DNA of 56,267 bases. Source: Bacteroidota bacterium (lineage in GTDB: Bacteria; Bacteroidota; Bacteroidia; CAIKAF01). The DNA lies in assembly GCA_016866335.1 (NCBI GenBank), contig VGMT01000015.1:1-56267 (forward strand). The letters run 5' to 3'. The notes under the pieces are model-generated. The model had not been told where the DNA came from. It did not search any database and was given only the letters and a program-made list of their open reading frames with translations. How positions within the stretch are numbered: the first letter of the stretch is position 1; each line of letters starts with the position of its first letter. Shown piece by piece: positions 28,655-35,655 of the stretch. The position numbers and the translations under genes were made by a program.

Positions 28655-29425
28655 TTAACGGCGCGTCCACACCTTTCCTTTCGAATTAAATGCAGGCAAC
28701 AAAGAGTCTTTACCGGCAGGTGTTTTAATAAGCAGCCAAAGCGTGTCGTTTTTCCAAATGCTGTCGCGCACCATCGGAATTCCTTTAGGCAAGGCTGGGG
28801 AAGATTCTTCAGCACGTCTGGACTTTCTTGAGGAGATGGATTCGGTCTGGGTTGGTTCAGGAATCCCTTGATCATAAGCAACCCCCGCAGAACTAGGTAG
28901 GGCATCCATTTCTGCTTCTTGAATTTCTTCCAATTCAGAATTCGAAACAACTACGACTTCCCGCTTTGGTTTCAGATTGGATTCTCCAAGTTGAGGGGCC
29001 GATTCTTCTTGAACAGGGATAGGTATTCCCGGTTTAATTTGCTCGGAATGGCTGTTTTCGTTGGAAGACATGTTGGTTGACCTTTCCAACTGGGTGCGGT
29101 CCTCTGACTTTGAGTAGGCAAGTTGCTGGGGTTGGTTGGGCAGGGTTAAATAACCCAAAGAAATCAAAAGAGCAAGTGCGGCAGCTGCGGCAATGCCATA
29201 GGGCAATCTTCTTAAAAAAGGTTTCTTGGCGACCTGTATTGAACGCTCCTCCGAAAAAAGGGCTTCCGATTGAATCAGCAATTGACGCGCTTGAGCGTAT
29301 TCAATCTCGTTGAAAAACGGCAGGATTGTTTCGCGTTGCTCCGGGTTTAGAGAATTCCAATCGTGGGTTTTAAGCAAGTGCTCGATAGACTCCCAAGGGA
29401 TTTGGATGTTTGGTTCTTGTTCCAT
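28655..29425 (-). CDS. Single-pass membrane protein, probable anti-sigma factor of the first sigma
   Basis: Encodes 256 aa. About 70 cytoplasmic residues (with SLNPEQRETILPFFNEIEYA) are followed by a transmembrane segment (AAAAALALLISLGYLTLP) and a long, polar periplasmic region rich in Ser, Glu and Pro. The C-terminus (WKNDTLWLLIKTPAGKDSLL) is structured. No HxxxCxxC zinc motif. The start lies two bases after the stop of the first sigma gene, a strong sign of a functional pair. Confidence 0.65.
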   Translation of the reverse strand: MEQEPNIQIPWESIEHLLKTHDWNSLNPEQRETILPFFNEIEYAQARQLLIQSEALFSEERSIQVAKKPFLRRLPYGIAAAAALALLISLGYLTLPNQPQQLAYSKSEDRTQLERSTNMSSNENSHSEQIKPGIPIPVQEESAPQLGESNLKPKREVVVVSNSELEEIQEAEMDALPSSAGVAYDQGIPEPTQTESISSRKSRRAEESSPALPKGIPMVRDSIWKNDTLWLLIKTPAGKDSLLPAFNSKGKVWTRR

Positions 29426-29427
29426 AA

Positions 29428-30039
29428 CTACATGGATTGGTAAATAGGTTGAAGGTGATTCAGCATACCACCCAATTTTTTCACTGCGTAAAATAGCCGG
29501 GACTTAACTGTTCCCTCGGGAACTTCAAGCACCTCGCTAATTTCTTTGATGCTAAATTCTTGTTGATAGCGCAACAAAAAAACGTTTCGGTGCGATTCAT
29601 CTAGCTTTAAAAGTGCCTCTTGCAACGATTGACTAAACAGATTCAAATCGGTTTGAACATCGGGAGCCGTATCCAGGCTGCCTTTTTTTACCTCTTCGGC
29701 CTTCAAACCTGGGCTATGAACCTTTCCTCGAACCTGCATTTTACGCCATTCGCTCTTGCTTAAATTGGCAGCGATGGTAAACAACCAGGTTTTAAATTTG
29801 TATTCTGGATTAAACAGTTGGGGTTTTTCCCAAATCCTGGCAAAGGTTTCTTGGGCCAAATCCTGAACAAGTTCAGATTCTCCGGGGTGCATACGCAGTA
29901 AAAACGACATTAGGGATTGTTTGTGTCGATCGTACAAACACCTGAAATCATCTGCGTCCCTTTTGAGTACGCCGGCCATCAATTCGGCATCGTCGACCTG
30001 CCCCGTTTTATTTGACCACCACATAGAAATGACTTTCAT
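29428..30039 (-). CDS. ECF-type RNA polymerase sigma factor (first in operon)
   Basis: Encodes 203 aa from ATG 30039; a start at 30024 (MWWSNK) is also possible. Region 2 includes DFRCLYDRHKQSLMSFLLRM and ELVQDLAQETFARIWEKPQL, followed by KTWLFTIAANLSKSEWRK. Region 4 has FSIKEISEVLEVPEGTVKSR, a classic recognition helix-turn-helix. It heads a five-gene operon and is divergent from purK with a 57-bp spacer. Confidence 0.92.
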   Translation of the reverse strand: MKVISMWWSNKTGQVDDAELMAGVLKRDADDFRCLYDRHKQSLMSFLLRMHPGESELVQDLAQETFARIWEKPQLFNPEYKFKTWLFTIAANLSKSEWRKMQVRGKVHSPGLKAEEVKKGSLDTAPDVQTDLNLFSQSLQEALLKLDESHRNVFLLRYQQEFSIKEISEVLEVPEGTVKSRLFYAVKKLGGMLNHLQPIYQSM

Positions 30040-30084
30040 AACATAGGGTTTACGCCCGAGTGCCAAATTAGTTCAAATTATAAC

Positions 30085-30092
30085 GAATTTTG
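30085..30092 (+). promoter_or_regulatory. Weak -7 box (GAATTTTG) of purK
   Basis: Seven of eight positions of TAnnTTTG, four bases before the purK ATG at 30097. Confidence 0.25.
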
Positions 30093-30096
30093 CAAA

Positions 30097-31239
30097 ATGA
30101 AAGTTAGACCCAACATAGGAATATTGGGCGGTGGGCAGCTTGGCCGTATGATGCAAGAGGCTGCTTTGCCGTTGAATATTCAACTGCGGTTTTTAGATCC
30201 TTCAGAAGAAGCACCATGCTCCGTTTTCATGGGCTGTTTCCACATTGGCGATTGGAAAGATACCAACAGCGTGGTTGCTTTTGGTTTAGAATACGATGTT
30301 ATAGGATTGGAGTTTGAAGACGTGAGCATTCGGGGATTAGAAGAATTGCAACGTCAAGGGAAAAAGTGCATACCATCTCCAAATGTTCTCAGCATCATTC
30401 AAGACAAATCGAAGCAAAAAGCATTTTTAAGGGATACGGGCATCCCTACCCTTCCCTTTCAGGTATTTAATACGGTGGGCGAAATACAGTCGGGCTGGCC
30501 TTTTATCCTTAAAAAAGCACAAGGAGGCTACGATGGGTATGGGGTAAAAAAAATCCATGCGTTTGAAGACATACCAACCGATTGGAAAGGTCCTTTTGTT
30601 GTGGAGCCGGTTTGTGAAATAGAAAAAGAAATTGGAGTTTTGGTTGCCCGAAATGAACATGGCGAAACGGCGGTTTGGGAACCGGTTGAAATGGTATTTA
30701 ATGCAGAAACCCATATGCTTGAGCATTTGATTTCGCCCAGCAACCTAACCCCTGAATTTCGGCAACGGGCAATTGAGGTTGCCTTAGATTGTGCCAACAA
30801 ATTAGATTCAACAGGTATTTTGGCTGTAGAAATGTTTCTAAGCAGCACAGGCGAATTCCTAGTTAATGAAATGGCTCCTAGGCCCCACAATTCTGGACAT
30901 TGGACCATTGAAGGGGCCGTAACCAGCCAGTTTGAACAATACGTTCGAATTTTAAGTGGTTTACCCTTGGGCCAAACATCCTCAATAGGCTTTTCAGCCA
31001 CGTTAAATGTTCTGGGAGCTGAGAATGCCGATGGGGTTGCAGATGATGATTTATTGCGGCAGAACGTAGCTGAAATCCCCTTCGCCAAGCTTCATTTGTA
31101 TGGGAAGAAAAAGGCAAAGCCCCACCGTAAAATGGGGCACTTGACAATTGTAGCAAAAACAGCCGAGGAATTACATGCCTGCCTATCAAAAATTCCTGCT
31201 AAAGCCTTGCGAATTTCGTCGCTACCCTCAAAATCTTAA
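30097..31239 (+). CDS. purK: N5-carboxyaminoimidazole ribonucleotide synthase PurK
   Basis: Encodes 380 aa and carboxylates aminoimidazole ribonucleotide using ATP and bicarbonate in purine synthesis. It is an ATP-grasp enzyme: GILGGGQLGRMM at the N-terminus, PFILKKAQGGYDGYGVKK for ATP, EIEKEIGVLVARN and the Mg site FLVNEMAPRPHNSGHWT. purE follows after nine bases. Confidence 0.96.
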   Translation: MKVRPNIGILGGGQLGRMMQEAALPLNIQLRFLDPSEEAPCSVFMGCFHIGDWKDTNSVVAFGLEYDVIGLEFEDVSIRGLEELQRQGKKCIPSPNVLSIIQDKSKQKAFLRDTGIPTLPFQVFNTVGEIQSGWPFILKKAQGGYDGYGVKKIHAFEDIPTDWKGPFVVEPVCEIEKEIGVLVARNEHGETAVWEPVEMVFNAETHMLEHLISPSNLTPEFRQRAIEVALDCANKLDSTGILAVEMFLSSTGEFLVNEMAPRPHNSGHWTIEGAVTSQFEQYVRILSGLPLGQTSSIGFSATLNVLGAENADGVADDDLLRQNVAEIPFAKLHLYGKKKAKPHRKMGHLTIVAKTAEELHACLSKIPAKALRISSLPSKS

Positions 31240-31248
31240 ATTTGCTAT

Positions 31249-31785
31249 ATGAACCAAGCTGCGAGAGTGGGTATTGTTATGGGAAGTGCATCTGATATGC
31301 CCATTATGTCGGCGGCTGCCGACGTGTTGGACCAAGCAGGAATACCTTTTGAAATGACCATTGTATCTGCACATCGAACTCCGGAACGGTTAATGAAATA
31401 CGGTAGCCGAGCCCACGAAAGGGGGCTATCTGTGTTGATTGCCGGGGCAGGGGGTGCGGCGCATTTACCTGGAATGCTGGGCAGTTTAACCCCCCTACCT
31501 GTGATAGGAGTTCCGATTTTATCGTCGAATTCCTTACATGGGGTTGACTCCATACTTAGTATTCTTCAAATGCCAGCAGGAGTGCCTGTTGCTACGGTCG
31601 GACTCAACAACGCAAAAAATGCAGCTCTCTTGGCATTGCGTATTTTGGGAGTAGGCGATGCCGAAATTCAAAAGCAGCAATTGGATCATTTGGCTGAGCA
31701 ACGGGATTCGGTTCTAAATACGCTGTCAAAGGTGGAAGCTCCTCGCTGGCCAAACCAACAACCCCTCCCCCCTGAGGCAATTTAA
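31249..31785 (+). CDS. purE: N5-carboxyaminoimidazole ribonucleotide mutase PurE
   Basis: Encodes 178 aa and converts the PurK product to 4-carboxyaminoimidazole ribonucleotide. The class I signature is complete: VGIVMGSASDMPIM, IVSAHRTPERL with the catalytic His, and IAGAGGAAHLPGML. It forms a unit with purK. Confidence 0.96.
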   Translation: MNQAARVGIVMGSASDMPIMSAAADVLDQAGIPFEMTIVSAHRTPERLMKYGSRAHERGLSVLIAGAGGAAHLPGMLGSLTPLPVIGVPILSSNSLHGVDSILSILQMPAGVPVATVGLNNAKNAALLALRILGVGDAEIQKQQLDHLAEQRDSVLNTLSKVEAPRWPNQQPLPPEAI

Positions 31786-31804
31786 CCTACCGACTCTGAA
31801 TGAT

Positions 31805-32644
31805 ATGACCATCCAACTTCGACATATCTTGTTTTTTTTCCTCCTTCCTATGTTCGCCATAGGTCAAAATTACCCCTCAGGAGCTAAATCTGCCTCTTTA
31901 GGGCACGCGTCGGTTGCGTTGTCAGACTTATGGGCATCGTACAACAACCAAGCGGGTTTGGCCTTTTTAGAGGCGCCGGAGGTAGGAGCCTTTTTTGAGA
32001 ACAGATTTTTGATGCAAGAATTAAACGCGCAAGGGGTTGCCTTTGCAATGCCTTTCAAAAAAATGGGGGGCACCCTTGGCATAAACCTGTACAGATTTGG
32101 CTACTCCAATTTTAACGATAACAAGTTAGGCCTAACCTTCGCAAAAAAATTTGGCAAGGTCTTTTCGGCAGGAATTCAATTGAACTTGCATTATTTTCAG
32201 CAAGGGGGAAGCTATGAATCGATCTTAACCGCCACAGGCGAATTATCGATGTTGCTGTATTTGGCAGAAAATTGGACCCTAGGTGCCCATGTATTTAATC
32301 CGACACGGACCTCGATGGCAAGTTTCGACCGCGAAAAAATTCCAACCGTTTTTCGACTTGGAACCGCCTATGCGTTCAGCGAAAAGGTACAAGCAAGCCT
32401 TGAAATTGAAAAAGATTTGGTGTACGAGCCAACCTTCAGGGCAGGCTTAGAATACAAACCAAGCAAAAAAGTATCCATACGGGCAGGATTAAATTCCAAT
32501 CCAATTTCGCCAGCCTTCGGTTTGGGACTAAACCTAGGCGATTTTGTTTTTGATGCCGCTTCATCTTGGCATCAAGTTTTGGGATTTAGTCCTCAGGCCT
32601 CTTTAAGCTACCGGTTTAACCGACCAAAAAGCCGCAGAAAATGA
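31805..32644 (+). CDS. PorV/PorQ-like outer-membrane beta-barrel protein
   Basis: Encodes 279 aa with a signal peptide (LRHILFFFLLPMFAIGQ). SGAKSASLGHASVALSDLW and the NNQAGLAF motif are typical of the PorV/PorQ/UPF0164 group, followed by repeated amphipathic strands. PorV shuttles T9SS cargo; whether this protein does so is not shown. It starts 19 bases after purE, and the following gene overlaps its stop by four bases. Confidence 0.75.
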   Translation: MTIQLRHILFFFLLPMFAIGQNYPSGAKSASLGHASVALSDLWASYNNQAGLAFLEAPEVGAFFENRFLMQELNAQGVAFAMPFKKMGGTLGINLYRFGYSNFNDNKLGLTFAKKFGKVFSAGIQLNLHYFQQGGSYESILTATGELSMLLYLAENWTLGAHVFNPTRTSMASFDREKIPTVFRLGTAYAFSEKVQASLEIEKDLVYEPTFRAGLEYKPSKKVSIRAGLNSNPISPAFGLGLNLGDFVFDAASSWHQVLGFSPQASLSYRFNRPKSRRK

Positions 32645-34761
32645 GGTTTATCCCACGGTGGTGTTTCATTTTAATTGGATTCATGGTTGCCCCAACGCTA
32701 GGGGCACAGTCGGTCAGTGGCGACCCCAAAAAAGAGAACCTGATTGAAAGGCTGATTGAAACAATTACAGAACAGAGCGATGCCGAAATTGATTACACAG
32801 AGTTTGTTGAAGACCTAAGTTTCTTCTACGACAACCCCATAAACCTAAATAATGCCAAACCCGAAGATTTAAGGCGTTTGCATTTGCTCAGTGAACTCCA
32901 AATACAAAATCTGGCAAGCTACCGCCGATTGTATGGAGACCTATTAAGCATTTATGAGGTGAACCTAATTAAAGGGTGGGACCAAGAAATAATCTACTCC
33001 CTTCTGCCCTTTTTAACCGTTGCCCCCGTAAAACAAAAACAAACGCTTAAATTCAAAAACGTTCTTAAATACGGCAAACACGAGATTATAGGTCGGTATT
33101 ATGATGTTTTAGAACCGCAGCAGGGCTATATCACTCAGCCAGGCGATAGCCTTCCCGACTACTTAGGCCCGTCTTATCAAGTTTTTACCCGATATCGATT
33201 TAAATACAAAGACCGGATAAGTATAGGTTTCACGGCTGAAAAAGACCGAGGTGAAGAATGGTTCGGAGGCTCACAACCCCAAGGATTTGACTTTTATTCC
33301 GCTCATTTGATGCTGAAGGATTTTGGCCCTATAAAAACATTGGTCATCGGTGATTTTCAAACTCAATTCGGCCAAGGTTTAACCCTTTGGAACGGCATTG
33401 GATTTCGAAAAACAGCCTATGCCATGAACATAAAACGAAACGCCGCTGGAATACGAGCCTATACAGCCACAAACCAATTTACATTTAACCGTGGTATCGC
33501 CGCAACCGCAAACCTGGGTTTTTTAAGCAAAGCCTTAAAAAACTTAGACATTAGCGGTTTCGCATCGCATAAACCCATCGATGGCAACATTGGAGAATTG
33601 GATTCCCTTACCGGTGAAGCCCTAGAAGTATCTTCTTTTTTACTTAGCGGACTACATAGGACTGCATCAGAACTTTCAAAGAAAAACACCATAGACGAAA
33701 CTGTTTTGGGCGGCAATCTAACCTATCGGGCTAAATCCTTTAAATTAGGCGCAACCGCCGTACACACGCAATTTTCTACCCCCTTTAGCCCTTCAGACCA
33801 ATTGTACAATAAATACCGATTTGCCGGCGATCAACTTACCAATGTAGGCCTTGATTACGACTGGCTTATTCGTAAACTGCATGTATTTGGAGAGTTCTCT
33901 ATGAGCGACAACGGAGGATTAGCCATGCTTCAAGGCATGCAAATTAGCCTTCACTCGAACCTGAATTTTTCCGCTCTTTACCGCAATTTTTCAAAAGAAT
34001 ACCAAAACCTTAAATCCAACGCCGTTTCAGACCGCTTTGGAACGCAAAACGAAGAAGGTCTTTATGTTGGATTTGAAGCTAGTCCATTCAAAAAAGTGAA
34101 ACTGCAAGGCTATGTAGACCTATTTGCCTACCCTTGGCTGCGCTCAAACATCGCTTACCCTTCAAGGGGATATGAATACTTGGTTCAAGCTTCATTCATT
34201 CCCAACCGAAACGTAGAAATGTACCTAAGATTTAGGCACCAAAATCGGCCAGAAAACGCAACAGGTATCGAAACCGGACCGGCTGAAGTCATTCATTATC
34301 AACGTCAAAACTACCGCTGGAATATTACGGTTAGGGTTAGCAAAGAAATTCAGTTGCGAAACCGATTGGAATGGGTAACCGTAAGCCGTCCAGATAAACC
34401 ATTTGAAATGGGCTTCATGATGTACCAAGACCTTATTTTTAAACCGCTGAAATTGCCCTTAGATTTCTCAGGTCGCATCGGTTTGTTTAGTACACAAGGC
34501 TCAGACGCTCGCGTTTATGCCTACGAAAATGACGTTTTATACAGTTTTACCGTCCCAGGATTCTCTGGTACCGGGATGCGGACCTACCTAAATATAAAAT
34601 GGGAAGTCCGCCCCAATCTAACCCTATGGTTTCGCTGGTCGCAAACGTACTACAGCGACCGTTCGGTTATCAGTTCTGGAACAGAAGAAATCGAAGGGGA
34701 CGCAAGAAACGACCTTCGAATTCAGCTTCGTTATACGTTCCGAGCAGGCGGAAAACGATAA
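32641..34761 (+). CDS. Helix-hairpin-helix protein with outer-membrane barrel-like C-terminus
   Basis: Encodes 706 aa with a signal peptide ending GAQ (23). Residues of about 68-100 (INLNNAKPEDLRRLHLLSEL) form a ComEA-type helix-hairpin-helix. The remaining 600 residues are aromatic beta strands like an outer-membrane barrel. The family is widespread in Bacteroidota and unassigned. It is translationally coupled (ATGA) to the PorV-like gene, which suggests that the two act together at the outer membrane. Confidence 0.75.
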   Translation: MRFIPRWCFILIGFMVAPTLGAQSVSGDPKKENLIERLIETITEQSDAEIDYTEFVEDLSFFYDNPINLNNAKPEDLRRLHLLSELQIQNLASYRRLYGDLLSIYEVNLIKGWDQEIIYSLLPFLTVAPVKQKQTLKFKNVLKYGKHEIIGRYYDVLEPQQGYITQPGDSLPDYLGPSYQVFTRYRFKYKDRISIGFTAEKDRGEEWFGGSQPQGFDFYSAHLMLKDFGPIKTLVIGDFQTQFGQGLTLWNGIGFRKTAYAMNIKRNAAGIRAYTATNQFTFNRGIAATANLGFLSKALKNLDISGFASHKPIDGNIGELDSLTGEALEVSSFLLSGLHRTASELSKKNTIDETVLGGNLTYRAKSFKLGATAVHTQFSTPFSPSDQLYNKYRFAGDQLTNVGLDYDWLIRKLHVFGEFSMSDNGGLAMLQGMQISLHSNLNFSALYRNFSKEYQNLKSNAVSDRFGTQNEEGLYVGFEASPFKKVKLQGYVDLFAYPWLRSNIAYPSRGYEYLVQASFIPNRNVEMYLRFRHQNRPENATGIETGPAEVIHYQRQNYRWNITVRVSKEIQLRNRLEWVTVSRPDKPFEMGFMMYQDLIFKPLKLPLDFSGRIGLFSTQGSDARVYAYENDVLYSFTVPGFSGTGMRTYLNIKWEVRPNLTLWFRWSQTYYSDRSVISSGTEEIEGDARNDLRIQLRYTFRAGGKR

Positions 34762-34784
34762 AAGGCTAATCATCGTAAAATGGT

Positions 34785-34930
34785 TGGGGGCGGCTATTCC
34801 AGCTATCGCGGGTAGTACACCAAGAACGGCCATGTGCCCAGCGGCTTTGCGCTGGCTCCTGAAGTCGCCTGCGCAGCTCGCGGGCACAAAGGCCATTCTT
34901 GTGCGCGCTACCCTGCTCTATCTGGGCCGC
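34785..34930 (-). repeat. GC-rich structured intergenic repeat, copy E
   Basis: Reverse orientation. On the minus strand GCGGC pairs with GCCGC, GGTAG with CTACC, and the apex is TGCGC/GCGCA around AGGCGACTTCAGGAGCCA. It follows the stop of the helix-hairpin-helix gene by 23 bases. Confidence 0.75.
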
Positions 34931-35013
34931 TACGCGCTAGAACTTAAGTCCCTCATTTTAGGCAAAAAACAATGGCTATATTACACGAAATTCAAAAAAA
35001 ATAAAAACGAGCC

Positions 35014-35044
35014 TTGACAATTGAAAACGACCTTCGTACTTTTG
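35014..35044 (+). promoter_or_regulatory. Strong orphan promoter (TTG-N20-TACTTTTG)
   Basis: TTG at 35014 and TACTTTTG at 35037-35044 are separated by 20 bases, close to the full Bacteroidota -33/-7 consensus. No protein gene follows on this strand before rpoC ends on the other. A perfect palindrome TTCATCGATGAA lies at 35048-35059, at or just after the expected start site. Confidence 0.6.
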
Positions 35045-35049
35045 TAGTT

Positions 35050-35215
35050 CATCGATGAAAAAATAAATGCTTCGTCACGTATTTGGGGTGGCGAAGAACA
35101 CTTAGGGTTCTTTTAGTTGTGAAGTGTGTATTGTGAATTTTAGGAGAGCCGGAAGGCAATTCGAAGGTTCACAGGGGTTCTCAGAACTGCTTTCCAAATC
35201 AATAGGGGAAACCTT
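35050..35215 (+). ncRNA. Candidate structured non-coding RNA
   Basis: Downstream of the orphan promoter the sequence folds into nested stems: CTTCGTCAC/GTGGCGAAG (35070-35096, one G-T wobble); ACACTT/AAGTGT; and TGTGAA/TTCACA enclosing AATT/AATT and a GCC-GGAA-GGC tetraloop hairpin. The only start codon near the 5' end opens a three-codon frame (Met-Lys-Lys-stop). It does not show the marks of tmRNA, SRP RNA or RNase P RNA. 6S RNA or a novel sRNA are possible. The 3' end is not defined. Confidence 0.4.
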
Positions 35216-35455
35216 GTTGAGGTGGGAGGCGGGAGTTTCGGGTATGAGACGGGGTGAAGTGGTAGATCATCCCATTTTCAGGTAGGGAAATTGGAAGGTA
35301 GAATGTATGGACTGTGAATGAGGAAGCAGGCCAAACAAATGAAATGTACGTTTCCTGAATTTTGATGGAAAGAGAGGGACAGTCCTAGAGGGGTCCATCC
35401 TGCCTTTAAGGTTTGGATGCGGCTCTATTGGTAGTGGCGTAAATTCTCGGGACAC
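35216..35455. other. Intergenic stretch without a recognisable gene
   Basis: G-rich on the plus strand, with local inverted repeats (for example GAAATGTACGTTTC near 35341). It may be the distal part of the candidate RNA. No supported reading frame. Confidence 0.3.
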
Positions 35456-35602
35456 GGCCCGCGGCAGAGATTGAGCGGAGTTGCCCGCAAGGGGCCTGCA
35501 GGCTGCCTGGGAAGGCTCAAAAGAGCGACTTTTGGAGCTACTTTTGGCCCATCTTCCCGGCCCAGAAGGCACCGCGGACAACCCTTGAAAGCCCGGTTGA
35601 CG
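35456..35602 (+). repeat. GC-rich structured intergenic repeat, copy F
   Basis: 5' box GCGGCAGAGATTGAGCGG and 3' box CTTGAAAGCCCGGTTGACGC. The inner stem is GTTG/CAAC and the apex is AAAAG/CTTTT around AGCGACTTTTGGAGCTA. It abuts the rpoC terminator. A 112-codon minus-strand frame across it is rejected. Confidence 0.75.
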
Positions 35603-35603
35603 C

Positions 35604-35631
35604 AAAAAAAAAGCGATTGGAATCCAATCGC
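35604..35631 (-). terminator. Intrinsic terminator of rpoBC
   Basis: On the minus strand GCGATTGG / CCAATCGC with a three-base loop is followed by nine T. It starts 25 bases after the rpoC stop. Confidence 0.92.
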
Positions 35632-35655
35632 CTTAAAAAATTAAGCAGAAAAAAC

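Noticed and set aside
30528-31088. 186-codon minus-strand reading frame inside purK
   Set aside because: Antisense shadow of a well-recognised gene; no family resemblance.
35050-35215. Candidate RNA considered as tmRNA or SRP RNA
   Set aside because: There is no tRNA-like ending with a TTCGAATC-type arm for tmRNA, and no clear GGAAGG...AGCAGC apical motif for SRP RNA.
35267-35605. 112-codon minus-strand reading frame downstream of rpoC
   Set aside because: Half of it is repeat copy F and it crosses the rpoC terminator; no promoter and no protein-like pattern.
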